A stretch of DNA of 64,000 nt from Anomaloglossus baeobatrachus (Eukaryota > Chordata > Amphibia > Anura > Aromobatidae): contig NC_134355.1 of the NCBI RefSeq assembly GCF_048569485.1, positions 563,277,642-563,341,641 of the forward strand. Reading direction: 5' to 3'. This document shows, one piece after another, positions 34,197 to 45,064 of this stretch (its first letter is position 1; the number at the start of each line of letters is the position of its first letter). Below the pieces are notes generated by a model, which had not been told where the DNA came from, made no database searches, and was given only the letters and a program-made list of their open reading frames with translations. Position numbers and translations under genes: made by a program.

Positions 34197-37100
34197 TTAA
34201 ATTCCGCTCTCATTTGCTGGTGGTGTGGTGAAGTCTGGCCCAATCCAACCCTTGTTCATCTTTATCAGAGTCAGCCTGTCAGCATTTTCAGTTGACAGGC
34301 GGGTGCGTTTATCTGTAATGATTCCACCTGCGGCACTAAAAACACGCTCTGACAAAACGCTAGCAGCAGGGCAGGCCAGGACTTCCAAGGCGTAGAGAGC
34401 CAATTCATGCCACGTGTCCAGCTTGGATACCCAATAATTGTAAGGCACAGAGGAATGTCGGAGTACAGTTGTTCGATCTGCAAGGTACTCCTTCAGCATC
34501 TGGGCAAACTTAGGATTTCTTGTGGCACTACCCCGCACCTCAGGGGCTGTGGTACGTGAGGGGCTGAGAAAACTGTCCCACATCTTAAAGACTGTTCCCC
34601 TACCTCTGGCGGATTGGACTTGTGCCTCTCTCGGCTGTACGCCTCGGTTGTCCACTGATTCCTGACCTATGCCGCTAGCGTTTTGTGAGGGGAATGCTTT
34701 GCCTACTTCCGTGAGTATGGCCTTCCGAAACTGCTGCATTTTGGTTGACCTCTCCTCCACGGGAATAAGAGACAAAAAGTTCTCCTTGTAGCGTGGGTCT
34801 AACAGTGTTACCAACCAGTAATGATTGTCGGCCAAGATGTTCTTAACGCGAGGGTCACGAGACAGGCAGCTTACCATAAAGTCAGCCATGTGCGCCAGAC
34901 TCTTAACAGCCAGGACTTCAGTAGCCTGACCAACAAGATGACTGAACATGCTGTCCTCCTCCTCCTCCTCCTCCTCCTCCTCCTCCTCATCTACCCTGTC
35001 CTCTGGCCAGCCACGCTGAATCGAGGATATGACTGGTGTGCATGTCATATCCTCAATTTGGCCGGAGAGTTGCTCCATGTCTTCATCCTCCTCCTCGTCA
35101 TAGTCCTCCACTGCACGTTGTGATGAGACGAGGCTGGGCTGTGTGTTATCACCCACACCCACTACTGTTTCTTGCTGCAACTCATCGCGCTCCGCCTGCA
35201 ATGCATCATGTTTGTTTTTCAGCAGGGACCGTTTTAGAAGGCAGAGTAGCGGTATGGTGACGCTAATAATGGCGTCATCACCACTCACCATCTTGGTGGA
35301 GTCCTCAAAGTTTTGGAGGATGGTACATAGGTCTGACATCCATCTCCACTCCTCAGGTGTTATGTGTGGAGTTTGACCCATTTCCCGACGGCTTAGGTGA
35401 TGCAGGTACTCAACAACTGCCCTCTTCTGCTCACATATCCTGACCAACATGTGCAGAGTTGAATTCCAACGCGTGGGGACATCACACACCAGTCTGTGAG
35501 CCGGAAGATGCAAACGGCGCTGAAAGCCGGCAAGGCCGGCTGAAGCAGTAGGTGACTTTCGAAAATGTGCAGACAGGCGGCGAACTTTTACCAGCAGATC
35601 AGACAGCTCTGGGTATGACTTTATAAACCGCTGAACCACGAGGTTGAGCACATGGGCCACGCATGGAACATGTGTCAGCTGGCCTCGCCTCAAAGCCGCC
35701 ACCAGGTTCCGGCCATTGTCACAAACGACCTTTCCTGGCTTTAGGTTCAGAGGTGTGAGCCAGTGATCTGCCTGCTGTTTCAGAGCTGTCCACAGCTCTT
35801 CTGCATTGTGGGGTTTGTCACCTATGCAGATTAGCTTCAGCACAGCCTGTTGCCGCTTCGCCGAGGCAGTGCTGCAGTGCTTCCAGCTTGTGACTGGTGT
35901 GGAGGGCACAGTGGATGAGGATGCGCAGGAGGAGGAGGAGGCTGAAGAGCATGACATTCCGGAGCTGTAGAGTGTGGGTGAAACACTGACTGAGGTAGGG
36001 CCTGCAAACCTTGGTGTGGGAAGGACGTGTTGCGTCCCTCGCTCAGACTGGGTCCCAGCTTCCACAATATTAACCCAGTGTGCCGTCAACGAGATGTAGC
36101 GGCCTTGCCCACAAGCACTTGTCCACGTGTCTGTGGTTAGGTGGACCTTGGGTGAAACAGCGTTGTTCAGGGCACGTGTGATGTTTTGTGACACGTGGTT
36201 ATGCAACGCGGGGACGGCACACCGGGAGAAATAGTGGCGGCTGGGGACCGAGTAACGTGGGACAGCTGCCGCCATCAGGTCACGGAATGCTTCTGTCTCC
36301 ACCAGCCTAAAAGGCAACATTTCCAGCGCAAGCAGTCGCGAAATGTTAGCATTTAGAACTGTGGCATGTGGGGTGTTGGCAGTGTATTTGCGCCTGCGTT
36401 CAAAGGTTTGCTGAATGGATAACTGAACGCTGCGCTGGGACAAGGACGTGCTTGATGATGGTGTTCTTTCTGCGTAGGCAACTGTAGGTGCAGGAGTGGA
36501 GGAGGCTTGTTCGCAGGCAGCATGGACAGAGGATTGGCTCGCATGCACAACCAGCGAAGACGTAGCAGTGACATCAGCAAGCACTGCTCCTCGACTCTGT
36601 TGTACTTCCCACAAAGTCGGGTGCTTGGCTGACATGTGCCTGATCATGCTGGTGGTGGTCAGGCTGCTAGTTTTGGTACCCCTGCTGATGCTGGCACGGC
36701 AGGTGTTGCAAATGGCCTTTTTTGAATCATCTGGATCCAACTTAAAAAACTGCCAGACTCGTGAAGACCTAACATTTGGACAGGCACCTTGTGTCGTCGT
36801 GTTGTTCCGGGGAACGGTTGCCTGACTTCTGCCTGGGGCCACCACCCTGCTTCTTACTGCCTGTTGTGATGCTACGCCTCCCTCCCCCTGTGCACTGCTG
36901 TCCTCGCTCTGCATATCCTCCTGCCAGGTTGGGTCAGTTACTGGATCATCCACCACGTCGTCTTCCTCTTCCGCACCCTGCTCCTCCTCCTGACTTGCTG
37001 ACAATTGTGTCTCATCATCGTCCACCACTTGTTGAGACACGTTGCCAACTTCGTGAGAACGTGGCTGCTCAAATATTTGGCCATCTGTACAGACGATCTC

Positions 37101-37544
37101 CTCATGACCCACTTCAATATGAGCTGGCGAGAGGCCAGAATGTGTGAATGGAAACGTGAACAGCTCTTCCGAGTGTCCAAGTGTGGGATCATTAATGTCC
37201 GAGGAGGACGTGTACTCAGCCTGGTGGTAGGAAGGAGGATCAGGTTCAGAAATGTGCGGTGCAGTATCACGGCTACTGACACTTGACCGTGTGGAAGACA
37301 GAGTGTTTGTGGTGGTGCCAATCTGACTGGAAGCATTATCCGCTATCCAACTAACAACCTGTTGACACTGGTCTTGGTTCAAGAGCGGTGTACTGCTGCG
37401 GTCCCCAAGAATTTGGGACAGGACGTGCGAGCGACTAGATGTGGCCCTTTGTTGTGGCGAAATTAGAGCTTGCCCACGACCTCGGCCTCTGCCTGCACCA
37501 CCATCACGTCCACTTCCTTGTTCCTTGCCAATGCCCTTGCGCAT
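34197..37544 (-). CDS. hAT transposase with BED zinc finger, open frame
   Basis: From the ATG at 37544 it encodes 1115 residues; the frame is open further upstream to 37580 but without an ATG. hAT transposases cut their element out with hairpins on the flanking DNA and act as oligomers in the nucleus. Parts: Arg-Gly-rich start, a long disordered acidic/Ser-rich region, a BED finger at about 260-310 (VWQFFKL, CNTC, HMSAKH), the RNase-H-like core with TTDTWTS (about 471) and CDNGRNL (about 609) supplying two catalytic Asp, PCVAHVLNLVVQ after it, an inserted helical domain with PTRWNST, and the C-terminal dimerisation block ACPAASVLSERVFSAAGG holding the catalytic Glu (about 1066). It is far longer than the usual 600-700 residues because of the N-terminal extension and two low-complexity inserts (Ser-rich about 530-545; acidic with a Glu run). 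No disabling change seen. Confidence 0.9.
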   Translation of the reverse strand: MRKGIGKEQGSGRDGGAGRGRGRGQALISPQQRATSSRSHVLSQILGDRSSTPLLNQDQCQQVVSWIADNASSQIGTTTNTLSSTRSSVSSRDTAPHISEPDPPSYHQAEYTSSSDINDPTLGHSEELFTFPFTHSGLSPAHIEVGHEEIVCTDGQIFEQPRSHEVGNVSQQVVDDDETQLSASQEEEQGAEEEDDVVDDPVTDPTWQEDMQSEDSSAQGEGGVASQQAVRSRVVAPGRSQATVPRNNTTTQGACPNVRSSRVWQFFKLDPDDSKKAICNTCRASISRGTKTSSLTTTSMIRHMSAKHPTLWEVQQSRGAVLADVTATSSLVVHASQSSVHAACEQASSTPAPTVAYAERTPSSSTSLSQRSVQLSIQQTFERRRKYTANTPHATVLNANISRLLALEMLPFRLVETEAFRDLMAAAVPRYSVPSRHYFSRCAVPALHNHVSQNITRALNNAVSPKVHLTTDTWTSACGQGRYISLTAHWVNIVEAGTQSERGTQHVLPTPRFAGPTSVSVSPTLYSSGMSCSSASSSSCASSSTVPSTPVTSWKHCSTASAKRQQAVLKLICIGDKPHNAEELWTALKQQADHWLTPLNLKPGKVVCDNGRNLVAALRRGQLTHVPCVAHVLNLVVQRFIKSYPELSDLLVKVRRLSAHFRKSPTASAGLAGFQRRLHLPAHRLVCDVPTRWNSTLHMLVRICEQKRAVVEYLHHLSRREMGQTPHITPEEWRWMSDLCTILQNFEDSTKMVSGDDAIISVTIPLLCLLKRSLLKNKHDALQAERDELQQETVVGVGDNTQPSLVSSQRAVEDYDEEEDEDMEQLSGQIEDMTCTPVISSIQRGWPEDRVDEEEEEEEEEEEDSMFSHLVGQATEVLAVKSLAHMADFMVSCLSRDPRVKNILADNHYWLVTLLDPRYKENFLSLIPVEERSTKMQQFRKAILTEVGKAFPSQNASGIGQESVDNRGVQPREAQVQSARGRGTVFKMWDSFLSPSRTTAPEVRGSATRNPKFAQMLKEYLADRTTVLRHSSVPYNYWVSKLDTWHELALYALEVLACPAASVLSERVFSAAGGIITDKRTRLSTENADRLTLIKMNKGWIGPDFTTPPANESGI
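34948..34991. repeat. CTC/CCT trinucleotide run coding a Glu tract
   Basis: A CCTCCT run of about 13 repeats on the plus strand encodes the poly-Glu stretch of the hAT transposase on the minus strand. Such a run is prone to length change in multiples of three, which would keep the frame. Confidence 0.85.
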
Positions 37545-37599
37545 TTTGCAATGCTGTGCACTGCTGACGTGTATATTCACTACTTGTGCGTTATATCAA

Positions 37600-38640
37600 A
37601 GTTTCTGGAAATTGCACACAAGTGCACCTGTACGCTGCCACCGACAGGCACACACGTGCGGTTTTAAAAACCAAGCACGGACGCAATAATAACCTAACAC
37701 AGGTTTTAGGAGCAAAAATTAAGAACTCTGACACTATCAGCCACTGCTGACTGACGTGTATTATACACTACACTTGTGCGTTATATAATAGTTTGGTAAA
37801 CGCACACCAGTGCACCTGTACGCTGCCACCAACAGGCACACACGTGCGGTTTTAAAAACCAAGCACGGACGCAATAATAACCTAACACAGGTTTTAGGAG
37901 CAAAAATTAAGAACTCTGACACTATCAGCCACTGCTGACTGACGTGTATTATACACTACACTTGTGCGTTATATAATAGTTTGGTAAACGCACACCAGTG
38001 CACCTGTACGCTGCCACCAACAGGCACACACGTGCGGTTTTAAAAACCAAGCACGGACGCAATAATAACCTAACACAGGTTTTAGGAGCAAAAATTAAGA
38101 ACTCTGACACTATCAGCCACTGCTGACTGACGTGTATTATACACTACACTTGTGCGTTATATAATAGTTTGGTAAACGCACACCAGTGCACCTGTACGCT
38201 GCCACCAACAGGCACACACGTGCGGTTTTAAAAACCAAGCACGGACGCAATAATAACCTAACACAGGTTTTAGGAGCAAAAATTAAGAACTCTGACACTA
38301 TCAGCCACTGCTGACTGACGTGTATTATACACTACACTTGTGCGTTATATAATAGTTTGGTAAACGCACACCAGTGCACCTGTACGCTGCCACCAACAGG
38401 CACACACGTGCGGTTTTAAAAACCAAGCACGGACGCAATAATAACCTAACACAGGTTTTAGGAGCAAAAATTAAGAACTCTGACACTATCAGCCACTGCT
38501 GACTGACGTGTATTATACACTACACTTGTGCGTTATATAATAGTTTGGTAAACGCACACCAGTGCACCTGTACGCTGCCACCAACAGGCACACACGTGCG
38601 GTTTTAAAAACCAAGCACGGACGCAATAATAACCTACTAA
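37600..38640 (+). repeat. 188 bp tandem array upstream of the hAT transposase
   Basis: TACGCTGCCACC recurs at 37631, 37819, 38007, 38195, 38383 and 38571, a constant 188 base step. Internal units are nearly identical; the first and last are partial or diverged. Located in the 5' leader or promoter side of the minus-strand transposase, so repeat number could affect its expression. Confidence 0.93.
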
Positions 38641-38744
38641 CAGGTTTTTTTGGGGAGCGACAATTACAGTACAGACAAGTCAGACACTATCTGGACTGTT
38701 TTACACTGTGTACACCAGCCCCAGATATGAAGGCTGGTATACGG

Positions 38745-38957
38745 TCACCACTACCCTGCCTGCCTGCCTGCCTGTATACTGCTACAATAGTCCTGACAAG
38801 GACTCTTTTGGTCACTAGCCTGTATTCAGACCTGGCTATACCCTGCCTGTATATAGCAACAATAGTCCTGAGAAGGACTCTGCTACTGTACTCCGACCTG
38901 GCTATACCCTGCCTGCCTGTATACAACTAGAATAGTCCTGAGAAGGACTTTTGGTCA
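38745..38957 (+). repeat. short tandem units near the hAT right end
   Basis: Three imperfect copies of a unit of about 65-75 bases containing AATAGTCCTGAGAAGGACT (itself an inverted repeat) and ACCTGGCTATACCCTGCCTG. Confidence 0.75.
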
Positions 38958-39341
38958 CACTGTTTGCAGCCCTGCAACTGAAAAAGCTATAAAGGGCCGC
39001 AAAGCTTTCCCTGAATCAGCGACACTCTCCCTACACTCACTGTCAGAATAGCTGTGAGCAGAGCACAGCGCGCCGGCCGATATAAAGGCTCGGTGACGCT
39101 GTGCAGGCCGGCCAATCACTGCAATTCCACAACTAACAGGGCTGTGGCATTGCAGTGGTCTGCCAGCCAATCCCTGCATGAGGGCTGGCTCTCAAAAGAG
39201 CGCCAACATGCAGAAATGAAGACCACGAGTAAAGCACGAGTATCGCGAGATTACTCGGTCCCCGCCGAGCAGCCCGAGTACAGTGATACTCGTGCGAGTA
39301 CCGAGTAGTGACAAGCATGCTCGCTCATCACTAGTGAAGAT

Positions 39342-40389
39342 TCCCACTGGTTGGGATTGGTTTCTTTGACCAAACGTGGGAGCTCAAGACGTTATAACAT
39401 CAGCCTGGTAAAGAAAGGTTTCTACACCATCCTCTGACATCTTATGAGCTAAAGACAACATTGCAATAAGAAACATGTTTTTAACCAATAAGTAGTAAAC
39501 TGCATATATTATGTTATTATAAGGAAGAAAAAAAATTAAAGAAATACTTGTTTCTCTCATTATAGCTTTCCCAATGCGATCCAATTGCATTCTATAGCTT
39601 TTTTTTTACGGCGACAACCTATTCCATGTTGACAAAAATTTAAATCCCACAAATCAGTGCACACAAGCCTCGCCTCCAGGATTTCTAAATCCCTATTCTG
39701 CTGTAATGATACGTTAATTACAACTTGATAGAATTGTCTGTCCAAAGTTGGGACTATTGACATGTATGGCTCTATAATGAGAAAAGCAACAAAATAATAT
39801 ATAAAGTAATCCAAACAAATGATGGGACACAATGAGGTCCTGGCCCATAAGAGCTTGGAATGGAATGGGAAAAATGAGAATAAGTACACAGTGGTCATTT
39901 TCTGCAGGTCACCAGCCCCTTGAGTTGGCATAAGGAGTTGAGTTTAAATAAAGAAAATTAAACCTATAAACCCCTACAGTATCTGAACCAAAATGCATAT
40001 AAAGTTCAAAGAACAGAGTGGAAAGGTGATATCTGCAACCAGATTTGGTTGTGTACGACCTGGGAATAAGAATGTTACTAAGGCATTCTTGAATAAATGA
40101 GTTATCAAGGTCCACCTAAATCTGGGAAAGTTAGAAGCAAATCTGATGGTCATATGTAGCGCGTTTCACTGAATGACACTAGAACTAGAGAAATCCTGAA
40201 GATAAAAGACAGAATGTCATAAAAGAGTATGCACTCTGCAGAATGCATTGAATAGCACCATTATAATAATGGATATGTGCTATATGGGTGGAAAAAAAAC
40301 AGTTTGTTACTACATATGAGTAACAGAACCATCATACTAAGTACAAATAGGGTGTGGCCCCCTTCTCAGTGAGCCGGGCATTTCATCTA
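39342..40389. other. no recognisable feature
   Basis: AT-rich sequence between the hAT insertion and the pogo-like MITE. No domain, terminal repeat or RNA gene recognised. Confidence 0.5.
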
Positions 40390-41036
40390 CAGTGGAACTT
40401 CGCTTAACGAGTAACCCAGTTAGCGAGTATTCCGCTTAACGAGCAAAAGCTTGCTGTAAATTTGTAACTCACTTTACGAGCAAGCTTTGCTGAAGGAGCA
40501 AAATCCTCACCGCACACACTTCCGGTTCCATACATCCACCGCGCTCTGACCCGCTCATGCAGTCCACACAAACACACACAAGCACACTTAAAACACACAC
40601 AAACAAACACGCACGCACACACACATATTATCCTCACCTTACCTTCCGTTCCATCGCCGGCCTCATGGTTCTTGTAGTTTGCCAGTGCAGGATGTGTATC
40701 GGAAACCATAGCGACGAGGGAGGAACTTGCTCTGGCAGCGGAAGTTCCTCTATCGTTGCTATGGTTACCCGATACACATCCTGTACCAGTAAACTACAAG
40801 ACCCAGGAGGCCGGCGATGGAACGGAAGGTAAGGTGAGCATAATATGTGTTTGTGCGTGTTTGTACGTGTATGGAATGGCACAATAGGGGACCAGGATGG
40901 GACGTTTAACAAGTTGTTGAACGAATTGTCTGCATTGCAATGATTTCCTATGGGAAATCCTGCTTTGCTGAACGAGTAACTTGGTTTACAATCACAGTCC
41001 CAGAACGGATTGTTCTCATTAACCAAGGTTCCACTG
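40390..41036. mobile_element. pogo/Tc1-type MITE with long internal palindrome
   Basis: Ends CAGTGGAACTTCGCTTAACG and the complement of CAGTGGAACCTTGGTTAATG, flanked by TA (40388-40389 and 41037-41038). ACGAGTAAC-like words repeat inside the ends, as in pogo-derived MITEs. The centre is an inverted repeat: TTGCCAGTGCAGGATGTGTA near 40680 is mirrored near 40780, with GTTCCTC-type loops between. No transposase. Confidence 0.8.
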
Positions 41037-41976
41037 TATATTGCTTCCCATGGCTGTGTGTCTTGTCGGGACCCAGCCACTCTCTGCCCTTAGGCTATGT
41101 GCGCACTAGGCCGTTTTACCCGCGGATTTACCAGCGGAAATTTCTTGAGAAATGTTTGAAATCTTTCTGCAGACATTTCCCAGCAAAACTTATGGGAAAA
41201 AAAAATAGCTGTGCGCACACTGCGTTTTTTTCTCAAGAAAATTCTTTGTGAAGATTTTCTTGAGAAAATTTCTTGAGAAAATGTGCATGTCACTTCTTTT
41301 GCGCAGGTACCTGCGGAATACCCCCGGTATTTCACTCCATTCACTGTAATCGCGAAATACCGGGGGTATACCGCAGGTAGCAAATGATGTGCGGTATACC
41401 CCCGGTATAGCCGCGATTTACCTGCGGTAATGTACATCGCTGCCTGCGGTTTTGCAGGGAGTGATGTCATTATGACAGAAGAGGAAGCAGAGCAGAGTAA
41501 ACACAGACGTCACACTCCCTGGACACTGCACAGAAGCACTTCCGTGTGACCTCCAGGTGCCCGTGCAGTCTGTGTCCCGCTCTGGCCTCGCAGCTGCCCG
41601 CCCTGCAGTGTGTCAGTGTCTGCCCGCAGTATCAGCAGCTTGTCACCCTGCAGCGCAGGCAGACACTGACACACAGCAGTGCGTGCAGCCACGGGGATGA
41701 CGGAGGTGAGATGAGATCATTACCTGCTGTGACGATCTCCTGCCTCCTGACGTCACCGTTGTCACTGCAGTCTATGCCCGCGGCCCGAGACTGTCACTAG
41801 CGGTGACGTCACGGGCTCTCACGATACTGCTGACAACGCGGCGGGCATAGAAATCAGTGACAGCGCTGATGGCAGGACTGCAGGAGATCATCACTGCAGG
41901 TAATGATCTCATCTATCCTCCTGACAGCAGCACTTGTCATCCCCTGCAGTGACCTGGGCTGACCTATTGATGTTAG

Positions 41977-43219
41977 TGTCGTGGGCGGGGAGGAGGGTGT
42001 CGGCACACCACGCTCACCCCTTCTGCTCGGGTCCGGCAGCTGCTCAGTGGTGGCTCGAGCGGTGGGCCGGATCCCGGGGTTCCTCGAGCGACACTCCTCG
42101 CCCGTGAGTGAAAGGGGGGTTTGTGGTTGGGTGTGGGGGATTTGTTATAGTTCGTGACGCCACCCACGGTTGTGGTGATTTCACCACCGCTGCTCAATTC
42201 GGGGGTCCCGGGGATGGTGATGCGGAGCAGCCAGGTGTTGTGTTGCCCCTCCGTGGGTAGGGGTTGGTGATCCCGGGGCCCGGTGGTGGAGAAGGAGGTG
42301 CGGGGCCTGGTGGGCGCAGGGACGCGGGGGCAGCTCTGTGCCTTGCGGCACTGTGGTACTCACTCAGCCTGAGACACGGACACAGTTTGTACGGTAAACC
42401 AAACGGCTGGTAGGACGGTCCCACAGACGGCTGCACCTGCACTCCCGGTAGGTGACGGTGATGTCCCTCTTCCTTGCACCTATGTTGACTGATGGTAGCG
42501 GTGGATTCCCTCCGGTTACCCGCTCCCCAACTGCAATCTGGGCCGGAGGAGCTCTACACTTTGCCCGCAGGCGCTGGCCCTGGGGAAACTGGTGCCCTGG
42601 CGGTGGCGGTGTCTCCCCCGTACTGGTTGGGCTGTTGCCGTCAATCGGGACTTGGTTGTTGGGGGATCTACGTCCCCTTCACTGACGGATTCGGCAAATT
42701 TGGCGACTCCTAGCCTTGCCGGGGTCCGAGAGGCCCCTGCCCTGGTGCTGACTGTCCTTCGGAACACTGCTCCAGACCACCGGGCACACAGCCAACGGGG
42801 TCCTTCCAGGAACTTCCAAACGGTCCCCCTCCAGACAGTCACCGCCGTCGCTGACCTTGCTGTTCTGGCCCTACACAGAGCTGGACCCTTCAGGCTTTCT
42901 TTCTTTACCACTTTCTCTACTCTCACTTCTTGTTTGCTTTTGCCCTGTCTAGGCTTCTCCTCCACTCCTTCTACTTCCTCCTCCCTGACTCAACTCCTCT
43001 CTCCAGCTCTTCCCTGAGCTTACTGCCTGGTTTTCCCGCCTCCAGAGTTGTGAGCTCCTCGGTGGGCGGAGCCAACCACCTGGCCCACCCCCTGGTGTGC
43101 ATCAACAGACTCCTGGAGGAAGGCAACAAGGATTTTTGGTTAGCATGGATGGGCCTACCTGGAGTGTGGGGTGTGGTGGTGTTGTGACCCGTGTCCCCTG
43201 GCTTGCCCAGGGCGACACA
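41977..43219 (-). mobile_element. solo LTR, family A (fossil), copy 3
   Basis: A 1243 bp unit on the minus strand, starting TGTGTCGCCCTGGGC and ending CCACGACA, with the 4 bp duplication TTAG. Carries the family block GGTGGCGTCACGAAC and the CACTCACGGGCGAGGAG block. Solo; lies within a Harbinger element. Confidence 0.78.
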
Positions 43220-43224
43220 TTAGC

Positions 43225-44030
43225 GCAGGTCACTGCATTACTCTCCCAGCCAATGGGGAACCTTCTGTTCTTCACTTACTGGGACAGTGACTATGGTATG
43301 GATCGTCGTGGGACCCCCCCCTTATTGGATTACGCCGGACCCGGATTTGATTGTTCTTGTCAATAACTTGGTGACAGAGGGAATGTGGGGAGTGTTTTTT
43401 CAAATAAAACTTTTTTTGTTGTCTATTTTTTATTTCTTACTGACTGGGTTGGTGATGTCAGGTATCTGATAGACGCGTGACATCACGAACCCCAGGGCTT
43501 GATGCCAAGTGACATTACACATCTGGCATCAACCCCATATATTACCCAGTTTGCCACCGCACCAGGGCAACGGGATGAGTTGGGGCGAAGCACCAGGATT
43601 GGCACATCTAATGGATGCGCCACTTCTGGGGCGTCTGCGGCCTGCTATTTTTAGGCTGGGGAGTGTCCAATAACAGTGGACCTCCCTAGTCTGAGAATAT
43701 CAGACCCCAGCTGTCCGCTTTACCTTGGCTGGTGATCCAATATGGGGGGGACCCACGTTTTTTGTTTTAAATTATTTATTTAATGTAAAATAACAGCGTG
43801 GGGTGCCCTCTGTTTTGGATTACCAGCCAAGGTGAAGCTGCCAGCTGTGGTCTGCAGGCTGCAGCCGTCTGCTTTACCCTAGCTGGCTACAAAAGATGGG
43901 GGGGCCTCACGTCATTTTTTTTTTAATTATTTATTTATTTTTTGGCTAAATACAAGGCTAGGCACCCTTTAGTGCCACATGAAAGTCACTAAAGGGTGCC
44001 AGCTTAGAATATGCAGGGGGGTGGAACATT
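43225..44030 (+). repeat. interspersed repeat R1, copy 3
   Basis: Best preserved copy of the repeat also seen at 18490-19020 and 29131-31310: GATCGTCGTGGGACC, AAATAAAACTTTTTTTG, GGCATCAACCCCATATATTA, CACCGCACCAGGGCAACGGG, GGCCTGCTATTTTTAGGCTGG and two CAGCTGTCCGCTTTACC-type blocks. Non-coding. Confidence 0.6.
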
Positions 44031-44042
44031 ATATAGGTCTTT

Positions 44043-44133
44043 CTCATCTATCTATCTATCTATTCATCTATCCATCTTTCCCTCTATCCATTATCTGTCT
44101 ATCTATCGATTATCTATCTATTATCTATATTAT
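44043..44133. repeat. CTAT microsatellite
   Basis: Imperfect tetranucleotide CTAT/CCAT run of about 90 bases. Confidence 0.9.
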
Positions 44134-44330
44134 TTATTGCAGTTCAGCATAAAAAAACCGCAGGGAACAACCTGCAGAAAAACCGCAGCAAAACCGCGGC
44201 AAAAACGCATGCGTTTTTCCCGCGGTTTTGGAGCGTTTTTTTACCGCAGGTACGGTAATCTTCAACTCCCAGAAGTTTCTCAATAAATTTTCTTGAGAAA
44301 AATCACTTTTCTAGTGCACACATAGCCTTA

Positions 44331-45061
44331 TTCAGATTGATGTCTGTTGACACATGGTGAGGTTTTAATATTCGAGAGTGTAGATAGTGTCCCGATTGGG
44401 TACACCTTGTCGCGGTGGAATGGCTTTACGCTTTTTTGATCAAAAACAGTGTTTATAGTACCCCTTGTTTATTTACATGCATTATGCTTTTAATTAGTTA
44501 CAGCAGGGTATATGTTTATATTATTTTCATCTTTGGGGTTTGTTTTATGTATAAATAACAGTGTCTGTTCTGTATTATTATTTTATTATTAAGGGACATT
44601 ACTAGATAATATTTATTTTTCATATATGTTTTATGCATAAAGTTTCAAGTTGAAAGTAAAATTATCATCTCCACATAACATAACCTGACATTTTACAACA
44701 TTAGCATTACAATATATGTTTTACTTCCTATTTTTGAATGTAATGTTGCTGTCCATAAATTCAGTCTACCCAAACTTCAAGTAACGGTAAAGGGAAGCTT
44801 CTGAATTCTTCCTATCCATCTCTCCTTATTTCGGTTTATGAAGAGAACTGTCAATCAAGTGAAGACAAATAAAGTGCATACGACCACTGCCACCTCACAG
44901 CAATCTTTGTAAATATGTCTAGGTGCAGCACTGCCTGGTGGCCACCATTGCCGTGACATCACACTTTGGCCCACAGTCACACCACTCTACACACACAGCA
45001 CCAGCACCAAATAAAAAAAATATAAAAGCTCAACAATTCATTTGGTCTCAGAAAAAAAGAC
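44331..45061. other. no recognisable feature
   Basis: AT-rich sequence between two Harbinger elements. No open frame or terminal repeat of note. Confidence 0.5.
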
Positions 45062-45064
45062 TAA

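Larger units (their letters stand above)
31494..39333 (-). mobile_element. complete 7.84 kb hAT DNA transposon
   Basis: Perfect 14 bp terminal inverted repeats TAGTGATGAGCGAG and a perfect 8 bp target duplication GTGAAGAT (31486-31493 and 39334-39341), the hAT signature. Subterminal regions carry many CTCGGGCCGAG/ACTCGTGCGAG-type repeats where transposase is expected to bind. The only gene is a minus-strand transposase (34197-37544). A 118 bp satellite lies downstream of the gene and a 188 bp satellite upstream. The open gene, matching ends and exact duplication make this a potentially autonomous, recent copy. Shorter relatives are at 980-1125, 12285-12707 and about 54480-54560. Confidence 0.93.
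41093..44327. mobile_element. PIF/Harbinger non-autonomous element carrying a solo LTR and R1 repeat
   Basis: Ends GGCTATGTGCGCACTAG and the complement of GGCTATGTGTGCACTAG with TTA on both sides (41090-41092 and 44328-44330). The subterminal TTTTCTTGAGAAA motif occurs in both arms. Between 41300 and 41450 are stacked palindromic GGTATACCCCCGGTAT units. The element contains the solo LTR at 41977-43219 and sequence like R1. No transposase. Confidence 0.78.

Noticed and set aside
40139-40190. AGCGCGTTTCACTG resembles the GAAACGCGT hammerhead block on the minus strand
   Set aside because: No CUGANGA-like core and no closing stem I within a suitable distance; ACGCGC is not the palindrome seen in the other loci.
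43466-43490. ACGCGT in repeat R1 (AGACGCGTGACATC)
   Set aside because: Lacks the preceding GAA and any hammerhead core; a chance occurrence.
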